A stretch of 37,500 nucleotides of DNA from Prorocentrum cordatum (GCA_963575745.1 CAUYUJ010014608.1:80001-117500), one strand, 5' to 3'; counted from the first letter of the stretch, positions 18,644 through 27,345 are shown. The notes: generated from the sequence alone by a model not told the origin. A program made the numbers and translations.

Positions 18644-19473
18644 GTTCACTGATCCAGATGACTTGTTCGTTGTTTGCGAGAGAGGAGGGCCCCGCAACGT
18701 TCCTTTCTCTTCGGCGTCTGGACCATGTCGAACTTTGGCCACTGAGGCAACATGTGGGCAGCAAGCTTGGCCACAGCCAAGGCGACCCTACAGTTTAAAT
18801 CGACTCGCTCGGAGGCGCCCCAATCAAACTGAAGATGGAACTCGACGGCTAGCTTCGCTGACCGATCGACGGCACTACTACCTCCACGCAGGTACCGCTC
18901 AAAAACATCTTCGCCGTCGGCCTCAGACTGGTGAGCTTTCGCTTTCGACGCGGGGCGCTGGTGAGAAGAGAAAGGCTCTGCGTAGCTGGGCCACTCCCGC
19001 TTCGGCATGCTTCGTTGAGCACTGGTCCTCGAAAGGCAACCCGCGGAAACCAACACAAGTTTGACAGTCCAGGAGCAGCGTGGTCGGGCCGACCGACCAC
19101 TGCTGGGCGCTGCTGTAGGTAAAACATTCGGCCGCCTGCGGGGTCTGGGGCGCTTGGCCCCACACGGGGCCACGGACACGGCCCTCCTCGAGACCCTTGC
19201 CTCAGCTGAGAACCGTAAGCGCCCAACCAGCACGATTGAGTTCGGGAACGGTCCTCCTCGTCCAAAACTGGTCTCCGAAAACATGCTTTTTATGACAACA
19301 TCCGTGGCGTGAACCCATTCAGCCGCAATGCCTCCATAACGGAACAGGCGCGAAGAACTGGTTCCAGGATGCGGGGAAGCTTCATAACACGCCAGGGCGT
19401 CATCGGCAACATCAGCAGCAGCAAGCCTACGCACATCTGGTGACACAAGTGCAGCACGTTCCTCATCGACAGC
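18644..19473 (-). pseudogene. RNase H-like domain of the retroelement
   Basis: Minus-strand landmarks are FSETSFG near 19268-19290 (where an FxDGS-type first catalytic Asp would lie, apparently Glu here), RAGWALTVLS at about 19203-19235 in another frame, QTPQAAE at about 19127-19146 (catalytic Glu), LLLDCQT with the Asp at 19067-19069, KAKAHQSEADGEDVFERYL at about 18893-18950, and VDRSAKLA with the last Asp at 18865-18867. The frame ends at a stop at 18644-18646. At least three frame changes are needed to join these pieces. The domain would have removed RNA from RNA-DNA hybrids; this copy cannot. Confidence 0.75.
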
Positions 19474-19910
19474 CGAACATTACCATATTCTGTGCCTTAG
19501 TGTATCAAGGGCCTCATTGCAGAGGTCGCAAAGCTCCGAGATGACGTAGCCGAGGCTGGCTGCACGGACCCTAGTGCAGATGGCATCAGAGAACCAGGAC
19601 CGAATGCACCCTGCTGAAACGGGGAAAATTTGTTCGACCTCAAGGAATACAACATGCCGCCAGCAGAAGCCCAAGAGGACATGTCGAGACGGGCCCCCAG
19701 GTCGACCTCCAGGCTCCTATGGGCAGCTTTTTTCTTCTCTCCACTTATCATCTGGATTAAGCAGGGCGAAGATTCAGTGAGGTTGATCAACTGTCCCTGA
19801 TCGGTCACAAAACTCGGCAAACGAGGGCATCTGCAAGGATCCCCTCTCACAACTCTCACGGAGGACCACCACCGGTCCAGCGACATTACGCTCCAGCGGG
19901 GGTTCACTTA
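19474..19910 (-). pseudogene. Connection region and CCHC-type motif of the retroelement
   Basis: The minus strand reads GYVISELCDLCNEALDTLRH then RIW, a stop (TAA at 19480-19482), and C. The spacing C-x2-C-x8-H-x4-C is the zinc-binding-like motif found between RT and RNase H in such elements; a single change of CAA to TAA would explain the stop. The upstream part reads through in mixed frames (NLTESSPCLIQMISGEK) with frame changes. Confidence 0.72.
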
Positions 19911-19988
19911 CGAGACTACCAGCCGACGCTTCTTTCACTCACTGAGAGGGACAGAGAGAGGGGCAATATGATCGAAGAAGAGAATACC

Positions 19989-20065
19989 ACATAAGCATTT
20001 TATTTTGCGCTCCGCGCGGATTTTTTGGATCAGCGCTGGACCCCCGTCAAAAATGTATCTTTATG
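19989..20065. mobile_element. Inverted-repeat element family M2, internally deleted copy
   Basis: CATAAGC, then TTTTGCGCTCCGCGCGGATT and TTGGATCAGCGCTGGACCCC match one terminus of the M2 elements at 22855-23013 and 26009-26157. The other terminus is reduced to a degenerate TTTATGG end. It lies inside the retroelement relic. Confidence 0.7.
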
Positions 20066-20228
20066 GCGTTGTTCCTTCTTCTAGAGATGTCCACACTTCC
20101 CTGGCCCACCGTGCGACGGGGGCGACCGCGGCAAGCCAGCACGGCTCCCGATGAGCCAGCAGAAGGCAAGGCATGTGAGGCTGCGGCCGCGAGCAGACGG
20201 CTCAGGCACGGCCGCGGCCTGCCTTTAA
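20066..20228 (-). pseudogene. Connection-region fragment of the retroelement (W-AREVW motif)
   Basis: The minus strand reads VAPVARWAREVWTSLEEGTT, consistent with the tryptophan-rich connection after the RT. It lies between two small inverted-repeat elements (19989-20065 and 20229-20359), so both appear to have inserted into the older retroelement. Confidence 0.5.
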
Positions 20229-20359
20229 TTCAGGCCTGTCCCCCTACAGGAGGAATATACAAAAATAGTTGTTTCGATTATGTTTCAACTATTTTCGGGT
20301 ATTTTTTGAGCATTTTGAATTTTTCGTCCACAGTCCGCCCGTAGGAGGACATGCCCGAC
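20229..20359. mobile_element. Inverted-repeat element family M1, copy 1
   Basis: The left end AGGCCTGTCCCCCTACAGGA and the right end CCGTAGGAGGACATGCCCGA are imperfect inverted repeats. The interior is AT-rich with an internal hairpin, AAAATAGTTG (20262-20271) against CAACTATTTT (20286-20295). No coding capacity. It is inserted in the retroelement relic. Confidence 0.82.
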
Positions 20360-20365
20360 CCAAGC

Positions 20366-20470
20366 CTGCCTCTGAAACATGAGGAGCTCATGGTCCGTGA
20401 CACTGAGAATGTCCGCCCCAGAAAGATTAGAGGTCATGGCTCCAGACACAAAAACTCTAGTCCTAAATGG
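20366..20470 (-). pseudogene. Post-RT fragment of the retroelement
   Basis: The minus strand reads RVFVSGAMTSNLSGADIL, which fits the segment that follows the thumb in this RT type (pattern RTGVL...YGAEV..G.SGAEL, from my knowledge of the family). It is cut from the thumb by the GCATCGCCGAT repeat expansion and from the next segment by a small inverted-repeat element. Confidence 0.55.
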
Positions 20471-20504
20471 GTCGGAATAGATGGGGTCGGAGAATCGCGC
20501 CGCA

Positions 20505-20632
20505 TCGCCGATGCATCGCCGACGCGGCTCGATGTGGGGCCCGATTTGCTTCACGTCGACGTCGCCGTTACATCGCCGACGTCCACGATGCATCGCGGGT
20601 GCATCGCGGGTGCATCGCCGATGCATCGCCGA
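20505..20632. repeat. GCATCGCCGAT short-repeat expansion
   Basis: The words GCATCGCCGATGCATCGCC and GCATCGCGGGTGCATCGCGG repeat at about 10-12 bp in two clusters (20505-20530 and 20572-20632). GATGCATC is palindromic. The expansion sits inside the retroelement relic at the end of the thumb region. Confidence 0.75.
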
Positions 20633-21960
20633 TAAAGAGGCTTCTAAAAACCTTGTGGGCCGCACGACTCTGGCCGTTTTTCGGACCCTCGCCGATCTCG
20701 ACAAGTCTCCTGGACCTCTGCTCACGGGCTTTGCCTCAGAAGACCGTCCCTTCCTCCTGCGCGCCTTGCCAGCGCAGTCGTGCACGCCTCTGAGTTGCCA
20801 GCAGAACTCACTAAGGGGCCTGCCAGACAACCTATCTGCATCTCCAGGAGGCGACCCAAGTCGAGGGAGGAGTCGATGAGGGAACGCTTTCCTGAGTCGT
20901 TCGAAACCTGAGCCCCCACCCCCTCCTCCGAGGCGTTGTGAAGGGCAATGACCGAAGGGGGGAGGTGGGTAGCAACATGCTCATGGGACCCCGTAGCTGA
21001 CAGCCCAGAGTCATCAATATAGAGGGCAAAGGAGCGCGTCCAGAGCAGTCAACGCACAGACTCTGATGAGGCTGGTGGCGAAACTGCACCCCGCCACAAT
21101 CCCTCGCCCAGCCTAGTAAGGGCCGTCGGCAAACCCCGCAAGGCGACCCCCCCCTCGACTGTAAGTACATAGTTACCGCCATGTGCCAATCCCGAGAGGG
21201 AATTCAAGACAGCGGCACCTGAAGAGCACTTCTTTCAAATTGATAGTCTCCTAGTACTTGAAGAGATCAACCAGCACCGTGGCCGCCTCCCCCTTAGACG
21301 CCACAGTGGATTCGACTCTCAAGGCCTGTCGCCGAACCACGTCTTGGGCTCCCTCAAAGGGCCCATAACCGAAAAAAAGGCCGAGCGTGTTTTTCTTCCC
21401 AGCGCTGCGCCTGGGGTCGGCGCATGCGGCCACAGGCACGATACACATTGCAGGCGTTGCCAATGGGCCGAAAGTCTACCGTCGCCGTGGGGATGAGCGA
21501 GAGAGAGAGAGAGAGAGAGCAGACCGACACAGCCAACTGAGAGGGGACAAGGGCGGTCCTCTCCATGAGGTAGAACAAGTGAAGGAGAGCCATCAGCAAA
21601 TGATCACTGAGCATGTGAAGGTGGCGCATCAGGAACTCACCAGTCGCAACCGAAGTGTTCTCCTTGAACGCCCGCGAGCGAGTCCGAATGACTTCAATCT
21701 GGATTGGCTCAAGTTCAGGAAACGACTCTCCATGCTTAAACCATGGCTTCGAGCTCCCGTCACCCCGCAGGCTGGGACATTTTCTGATCTCAGCCTGACG
21801 CAACGACAGCGGGTCACAAGCGACGGTGCCGTCCACCGACAGTGTGGTAGACGGGCACCACTTTGTGGCGCCTTTGCAAGCAAGGTGCACTCGCCTGGCG
21901 CCCCGATCCGACCTATGCACGAGCCACGACCGAATTTCTTGCGAAGCTTCGTTTCGCACA
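20633..21960 (-). pseudogene. Reverse transcriptase domain of the decayed retroelement
   Basis: Minus-strand motifs in order are as follows. FKENTSVATGEF at about 21640-21675 is the pre-palm segment. LIPTATVDFRPIG, with FRPIG at 21459-21473, is motif 2-like. HARPFF is followed by a frame change at the seven-base A run 21372-21378. GAQDVVRRQALRVE follows, then TVLVDLFKY with a TAG stop at 21251-21253 and ETI after it, which is motif A with the catalytic Asp kept. GIVAGCSFATSLIRV at 21059-21103 is motif B. FALYIDDSGLSATG, with YIDD at 21010-21021, is motif C. Then come thumb-like SNDSGKRSLIDSSLDLGRLL, a frame change near 20790, and ARVRKTARVVRPTRFLEA. A (GA)n run at 21497-21518 adds a Ser-Leu tract. 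The key Asp residues survive although the frame is broken. Confidence 0.88.
21494..21519. repeat. (GA)n microsatellite inside the RT relic
   Basis: About eleven GA dinucleotides that encode a Ser-Leu tract in the RT frame on the minus strand, so they expanded within former coding sequence. Confidence 0.9.
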
Positions 21961-22107
21961 CGGCCCTCAGCAGCAGAAACGACCGACTAGGAAGCATCAA
22001 GCGTCATGTAATAAACGGTCCTACCAAGTTTCTTCCGTAGGCTCATGCATCGGCAGGTCGAGGATGAACGCCACCAGCTGGGCAAGCGACGAGTGGTGCA
22101 CACCTGA

Positions 22108-22345
22108 AGGAGGAGGAGGCGGAGGAGGATGGGGAGGAGGAGGAGGAGGAGGAGGAGGAGGAGGAGGAGGCGGAGGCGGAGGCGGAGGAGGGGGAGGAGG
22201 AGGAGGAGGAGGAGGAGGAGGAGGGGAGGAGGAGAGGAGGAGGAGGAGGAGGAGGAGGGGGAGGAGGAGGAGGGAGGGGAGGGGGGAGGGGGAGGAGGAG
22301 GAGGAGGAGGAGGAGGAGGAGGAGGAGGAGGAGGAGGAGGAGCGC
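22108..22345. repeat. (GGA)n microsatellite with GGC/GGGGA variants, about 238 bp
   Basis: A long polypurine tract on the plus strand. It lies just beyond the last recognisable 5-prime sequence of the retroelement and may have replaced or interrupted its upstream part. Confidence 0.95.
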
Positions 22346-22385
22346 CCAGGGGAATCAGGAGCCGCGACGAGCGCCCGGTCGGGCA

Positions 22386-22417
<32 letters not shown>

Positions 22418-22452
22418 CGACGTCGACGACGACGACGACGTCGTCGACGACC
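22386..22452. repeat. (GAC)n microsatellite
   Basis: GAC triplets with GGCGACGTC interruptions, following the GGA tract after a 40-bp spacer. Confidence 0.93.
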
Positions 22453-22854
22453 ACGGGCGGCGGCGACGGCACTGCGCCGAGCTCCAGGTCGCGCTTCCCT
22501 CGTGAGCCGGCCGCGTGCCCGCGGGGCGCCGCTCGTGCGACGGCCCTGCGCCCGCGGAGGCGGGCCGCGGCCTCCGCAGACGCCTCGGCCAACGAAGAGG
22601 TCCAAGCAGCCTCCTGCCCCTCTCGAAGTTTAGCGGACAGGAAGCCAGCGTGTCTTTGGGGAAAAAGGTCCTGAGGATTTTTGTTTGATCGACCTCGGGC
22701 TCCATCCCATAGGCCATAGGTCTTCCGTGGGCCCCGGACCGTCAGCAACAAGAACACCGAGTCCGGAGGACGAATTTGTCCCGGTGGGTAAAGCTTCGGG
22801 GATCCAGGACCGGCTTCCGTCAGGTCCCGCTCGCTTCATCCGAAAGCCAGGAAA
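22453..22854. other. Unassigned sequence
   Basis: GC-rich sequence followed by a short lower-GC stretch. No recognisable gene or repeat. Confidence 0.4.
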
Positions 22855-23013
22855 CATAAGGTTTTGGCGCTCCGCGCGGATGTCTTGGATCCGCGCTTGC
22901 GCCCCCCAGCGGCGACTCCGGCGCCGCCCCTGGTGCGCTCCGCGCGCGAGGGAGGCGGGTCCAGCGCAGATCCAAGAGTAATCGGAACGGAGCGCCAAAA
23001 GTTTGTGCTTATG
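22855..23013. mobile_element. Inverted-repeat element family M2, copy A
   Basis: The left end CATAAGGTTTTGGCGCTCCG with CGCGGATGTCTTGGATCCGC faces a right end whose reverse complement is CATAAGCACAAACTTTTGGC then GCTCCG and CTTGGATCTGCGC. The terminal inverted repeats reach about 45 bp with mismatches and a small indel. The interior is GC-rich and itself self-complementary. Size and lack of ORF fit a MITE-like, non-autonomous element. Confidence 0.85.
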
Positions 23014-23179
23014 CCGCTTTTTCTTCTTCCTACCCTCTCCCCTCGATGGCTCGATAGCACCAGCGGCAGGAGCATGCGGTCGGGAACTTTTGGATGGTGT
23101 GTCGCTTTGCCAGCTCTGGCCCACCGTGCCTGGGTGGGGGCTCAAGAGACGGGGGTCAATGCAAACGGGGGTCAGTCAG

Positions 23180-23331
23180 AGCGCCAGATCTTACGGGATC
23201 CTGCATGCAGAGCCAGGGCTGCACTGACCCGGGTTTGAGTGCAGGATCCTTCAGGATCCTGAAGGGTTCTGCAGGATTTTGCCGGATCCTGCAAGGCCCG
23301 ACGACCCGGGTTTGAATTGACCCAGGTTTAA
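23180..23331. repeat. Short repeated words GGATCCTGCAGG and GACCCGGGTTTGA
   Basis: GACCCGGGTTTGA-like words occur near 23227, 23302 and 23318, with a relative near 23463. CAGGATCCTT-type words occur at 23243-23295. Many are palindromic. They lie next to M1 elements and may be part of their flanks. Confidence 0.6.
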
Positions 23332-23444
23332 GTCGGGCATGGGATTTGTTTTGAGTATTTCTGAACATGTCTTGACTTTTTTTGTTTTTTTGTTTTTTTT
23401 TATTTTTTTTGCTCAAAATCCGCCTGTAGGGGGACATGCCAGAC
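23332..23444. mobile_element. Inverted-repeat element family M1, copy 2 (left end shortened)
   Basis: It starts GTCGGGCATG but lacks the TCCCTCTACAGG part of the terminus. The interior is T-rich with long T runs. The right end, CCGCCTGTAGGGGGACATGC CAGAC, is intact. Confidence 0.7.
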
Positions 23445-23574
23445 CTGATGCAAGGCCCGACTGACCCGGGTCCGGATTGACCTGGGTCTGAAGATCCTTG
23501 ATTGGGAGTGGCACGGTGGCCCCTTCCCAGTCCCAGGGCGGCAGCGTCCCGAGCCTTCCGTTAAGTCGGGCATG

Positions 23575-23714
23575 TCCCTCTACAGGAGGAAGATTCAAAG
23601 ATAGTCATAAATGCTTTGGAAACGATTCGTGACTATTTTTGAATATTTTTGGGGTACTTTTCGACTATTTTCAATTTTTTTGTCCAAGATCTCCCTGTAG
23701 GGGGACAGGCCCAC
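23575..23714. mobile_element. Inverted-repeat element family M1, copy 3
   Basis: The left end GTCGGGCATGTCCCTCTACA plus GGAGG and the right end CTGTAGGGGGACAGGCCCAC are inverted. The interior is AT-rich with the internal pair AGATAGTCA and TGACTATTT. No coding capacity. Confidence 0.82.
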
Positions 23715-23811
23715 CCTAAGCCTCCTCGAGCCTCCCGCCCCGCGGAGCGGAGCGACACGCTGTCCGCTCGCAGGGCACAGCGTGGCTGCCGCGGCGACAC
23801 GCCGAGCTGAA

Positions 23812-23971
23812 GTCGGGCCTGTCCCTCGACAGGAGGGCTATTCAAGAATAGCAACAAAAACAGTCTTGGCTGATTTTTCGACTATCCTCGACTATTTCCG
23901 AGGATCTCTCTATTTTTTTGGTTCCCCCTTCTTTTTCGTCCACAATCCGCCCGTAGGACGACATGCCCGAC
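23812..23971. mobile_element. Inverted-repeat element family M1, copy 4
   Basis: The left end GTCGGGCCTGTCCCTCGACA plus GGAGG and the right end CCGTAGGACGACATGCCCGA plus C are inverted. The T-rich interior ends in TTTTTCGTCCACAATCC, closely matching copy 1. Confidence 0.82.
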
Positions 23972-25062
23972 CTGACGCTGTGCAGGAGTTCTCGACCGCA
24001 CGCTTCTGGGGGCCCGCGCGGGTCGCCTGGGTCGGCGCCGGGCCTTCCCCTCCCCGCCATCTCCCCTGGGTCTGCGCCTCCGGCGCTGACCCCAGCGCGC
24101 TCCGCACGCCGGGGACCCGTTTCACGGGAGGACAGAGCACCCCGACCCCGACAATCGGCGTTTATTGCAGTGGAGACCCATGCAAAGAATCTTGGCGCCA
24201 ACATCGCAGAGCGGATTTCGTTCGGAAAACGATAGGGTGAGCCCGGAGAGTCCCGGAGAATTTCGCTCCGGATTTCGAAGTTCATTTAGTGCGGATTTTT
24301 TTGGGCCAGGAATGAAGACCAAAAATAATCCATTCTAATCCACTCGAATTTCACTTCGTTTTTCGCCCGCCGCTTCGGGCAAACATCCACGCAGACATCC
24401 ACGCAGAAATCCGCTGCAGCACTGCAAGGCCGGTGCAATGACAAGAAACACCTTGCTTGCCTCCAGGGTGCCCTGGGTTTCTGGGATTTCGATGGTTTTG
24501 CCATGGGAAGCGTGACGTTCCCACACCAAGAATCAATGGACGTCCTGGGGTCTCAGTGTTGGGTTTCTTGTGGAAGGTTTCTTGTGGTTGTGCCCCTACT
24601 GTAAACGGCCCCAGGCGTTGACTAAACGGTCCTGCCCTGCTCGATTCCTTCCATGGGTACGTTTACGAAAAGGCTTCGCTCGTCGGGCTGCTTCGTATGG
24701 GGGTGGATTTTCTGCCCTCTCATGGTTCGGAGAAGGGGGTCCAGTGCCGACCCAATGAATCCTCGTGGACCTCCGAAATGATAAGTAGGTGTCTTTATCC
24801 CATTCATGGCGGGCGGGGCCCGAGCCTTATCTCTCCACCGCGCATCGGGCTGGTTCGGCAGAGGCTCGCCAGAAGGGCATTCACTTTGCGCACGCCTGCT
24901 CGCAGATTCCGGCCCGGTCGGTCCTCTTGGCCTGTCGCTCCTTCGTGTCACGCTGCAGTGCAGACTTGGTGTTGTGAAGTAAGGCCGCGATTTTGTGAGA
25001 CTCTCCTGCCCGTCTTCAACCAGCGCTATAGAGATCTTGCCAGCGTCGAGAGCGGCTAGCTG
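23972..25062. other. Unassigned, mostly unique sequence
   Basis: No gene is recognised. CATCCACGCAGA is directly repeated near 24386-24408. A minus-strand frame at about 24622-24951 reads DERSLFVNVP, but this is too short to assign. GC content falls compared with the flanks. Confidence 0.45.
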
Positions 25063-25653
25063 GTGGAAGCCATTTTACGAGGTCTGCCGCCAGTTCGGGA
25101 TCGGTCCACGGTCTGTGCCTCTGCGGTATTGCGGTGGTGTCTGCGGGTGCACGTCTTTGCTGCTCACTGTGGGGTGCAACACACCCGAACATCTCACCTG
25201 GAAGCAGCATCACGCGCACGATTCTTGTTCTGCGCTCGTGCCCGCCACGTAGTGAGCTCTTCTGGCCGCGTAACTGCCACATTGCCTGCGTCAGTGAATG
25301 CTCGCGCGCAGTGTTTCTTCGTGCCTCAATGTACCAAGTCTCAAGCCAGGGGTCGAGCTCGGAGTTCCATGGGTGCCAACGTCGCCTGCATCGAAGGCTG
25401 CCAGGAGGGCTGCAGGGGCGAAGGCGCTTACCGTTGCCCCTTGTTTGGGTGTCACGATGCGCCTTCCCCAACGGTGAGCAACAGTGTGATGCCAAGAGAC
25501 ATTGCTTGCGAGGATGATTCAGCATCAGTGCACGATGATGTAATGGATCCAAGTACGGAAGCGCAGCAGTACAACACTGTGAGACGTTCTCGGTCTAGAG
25601 ACATGTACCTGAGCACGGGCAATTGCACGTTATCCGGCCCCGTGCGCGTGTAA
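25063..25653 (+). other. Open frame of 196 codons, unrecognised
   Basis: Open without simple-sequence bias. The C-terminal half is Cys-containing (VACIEGCQEGCRGEGAYRCP, then LFGCHDA), followed by an acidic stretch. No family is recognised, and comparable frames are open on the minus strand over the same interval. It may be chance, an exon, or a fragment of an old mobile element. Confidence 0.15.
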
Positions 25654-26008
25654 TTTGTTGCACTCTATGTTTGAGCGCGCATGCGCCAGCATACGTTTTC
25701 CGTAACCACCGTGTCTTTCCGCAGAGCACGCGGCATGCGGTCTGTCTGAAGCGGGCCAGTAGAATGATGTCCCAGCGATTCAGCCGCGGCAAGCGGCACG
25801 ACCAGGCGGATAGGCAGGCCAAGCAAAGCGACGGTCTGGGACGGGAAGCGGGTCGACGGGAAAGGGGGCGGGGGAGAGCGGTCGCTTGGGCAGCACGGCC
25901 GTGGGCGCATGCCTGATGCGGCCGTCCAGAATCCGCGAGGGATGGAGGTCCGTCCCTCCCTCAACCTGACTCTCTTCTCGCAGATCGAAGGAGGAAAAAC
26001 AACACAAG
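25654..26008. other. Unassigned sequence
   Basis: Unique-looking sequence between the open frame at 25063-25653 and the M2 element at 26009. Nothing coding or repetitive is recognised. Confidence 0.4.
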
Positions 26009-26157
26009 CATAAACTTTTGGCGCTCCGCGCTGGTTTCTTGGATCTTCGCTGGGACCCCTCTCCCTGGCGCGCGGAGCGCTCCAGGGGCGGCGCTGGAGG
26101 CGCCGCCAGGGGGGTTTCCAAGCGCAGATCCAAGAAATCCGCTCGGACCGCATAATG
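26009..26157. mobile_element. Inverted-repeat element family M2, copy B
   Basis: The left end CATAAACTTTTGGCGCTCCG followed by CTTGGATCTTCGCTGGGACC is mirrored by the right end (reverse complement includes GCGGATTTCTTGGATCTGCG then CTTGG). The core contains GGCGCCGCC-type palindromes. Same family as 22855-23013. Confidence 0.85.
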
Positions 26158-26720
26158 TTTCCGTTCACGACTGCGGTACCAGAGTACGTGGCGTGCTTGC
26201 TTGCGCGCCGCTTCGCGGCAACGGCGTCAGCATGTGATGGCCGCTGTGTGCCCGAAGCCTCCACGCGGGTGCCGCTTGCTGCAAGAGCGTGCGACGGGAG
26301 CTGCCTGGGAGCGTGGCTGCACTGGCTCGCTGGGCCCCGGCTGCCGTCTGGACTGGAGCGGTGCAACCGCGCACGCTGCCCAAGTTGCTGCAGCCGCCAT
26401 GTGGCGGGCCCAGGACATGCGGTATCTGGTGCCGCCGGGGCCCGATCCGAGCCGGGCAAGAGCGCTCACGTCGAGGACGGCACAGATGTCGCGGCGCCTC
26501 TGGCCCTGCGCCAGGTGGACATCCACACCTCCAGCGCCCATCCCAGAAAGCCCGCAATGAAAGCAGTCTGGACCTATGGGGCATCCGCTGGAGCTGCGCG
26601 ATCCTGTTCGCCCGCGGCTGTCGAGAGATCGCTCGTCGTCTGCATGTGTGTCGTTCTCCAAATCGGCTTGCCTATTGGAATCGAGCCCAAAGCGTGGACA
26701 ACTGGTCCAGTGTAACACCC
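26158..26720. other. Unassigned sequence with open frames on both strands
   Basis: Plus frame 26155-26715 and minus frame 26227-26757 overlap, and neither has a recognisable domain. The ATG of the plus frame lies at the very end of the M2 element. Confidence 0.35.
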
Positions 26721-26955
26721 CTCTACTTTTTCCCCACGGGCGTCCTCTGTTGCGCATGGCTTCCTCTGCTGCGCATGACTTCCTCTGCTATCCGCATGGA
26801 TTTTTATTTCTCCCCTACACGCGTCCTCTGTTCAGCATGGTTTCATCTGTTGCGCATGGCGCATGGCTTCCTCTGTTATCGTCCTCTGTTGCGCATGGCT
26901 TCCTATGTTTCGCCTGGCTTCCTCTGCTATCCGCTTGGCTTCCTCTTCATCTCCA
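26721..26955. repeat. Degenerate repeat of CTCTGTTGCGCATGGCTTC
   Basis: CGTCCTCTGTTGCGCATGGC and shortened forms (CCTCTGCTATCCGCATGG) recur eight or more times at irregular 20-60 bp spacing. Confidence 0.8.
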
Positions 26956-27345
26956 GTAAAGTAGTACAGGATCGTAGAGTAGAGTATACGCGAGGAGAGT
27001 AGACTGGGAATAGAGCAGAGTTGAACATGATAATAATATGGTAGAGTAGGAGTAGAGGAGAGACGAGTAGAGTAGAGTCAGTTTAGGGTAGGGTAGAGTT
27101 GTGAAGGGTAGAGAAGAACAGATGAGAGTAGGCTAGACGGTGTAGTATAGTCGGGTATACTAGAGGAGTAGCATCGAGTAGAGTATAATAGGTCAGGGTA
27201 GGATCGGGTAGAGCAGGGCAGAGTCGAGTAGACCAGAGTAGAGTAGAGTAGGGTAGAGGAGGGCGTATTAGAGTAGACGTATAATAGAGTATAGTAGAGC
27301 AGAGTCGGAGTAGAGTAGAGTGGAGTAGAGTGGAGTAGTGTAGTT
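26956..27345. repeat. Pentamer satellite (GAGTA)n, first block
   Basis: Units GAGTA, GGGTA and GAGCA, mostly 5 bp, with interruptions. On the minus strand the repeats encode runs of Tyr, Ser, Thr and Leu, which are artefacts. Confidence 0.92.

Larger units (their letters stand above)
18644..21960 (-). pseudogene. Decayed RT-RNase H retroelement, dinoflagellate-like
   Basis: Reading the minus strand from 21960 down to 18644, translated fragments in changing frames follow the order of a retroelement polyprotein. The order is an N-terminal RT extension, RT palm motifs, thumb, a connecting region with a Cys-Cys-His-Cys motif, and a C-terminal RNase H-like domain. RT-RNase H proteins of this order copy element RNA into DNA. 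This copy cannot be functional. It has a stop right after the palm motif A core, a stop inside the zinc motif, at least six frame changes, a CT-rich microsatellite within the RT, and insertions at about 20505-20632, 20229-20359 and 19989-20065. The true start is not visible; homology fades upstream near the GGA tract at 22108. I see no 3-prime poly(A) tail or target-site duplication. The order of domains suggests a LINE-type rather than an LTR element (inference). Identification of the domains is secure; lineage assignment is less so. Confidence 0.85.

Noticed and set aside
21704-21713. TTGGCTCAAG, identical to the last ten bases of the dinoflagellate spliced leader, a possible relict leader
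   Set aside because: The match stops at ten bases (the four preceding bases differ). It lies inside the minus-strand RT coding sequence (LEPIQI), so it is best explained by chance.
24622-24951. A minus-strand frame with DERSLFVNVP that recalls the start of an RNA-binding fold such as in RRP7-type proteins
   Set aside because: Ten residues with no further supporting motif and an early stop. Too short to assign.
25063-25653. A zinc-finger protein suggested by CIEGCQEGC..CPLFGC
   Set aside because: The cysteine spacing fits no family I know, and the opposite strand is equally open. Kept only as an unrecognised open segment.
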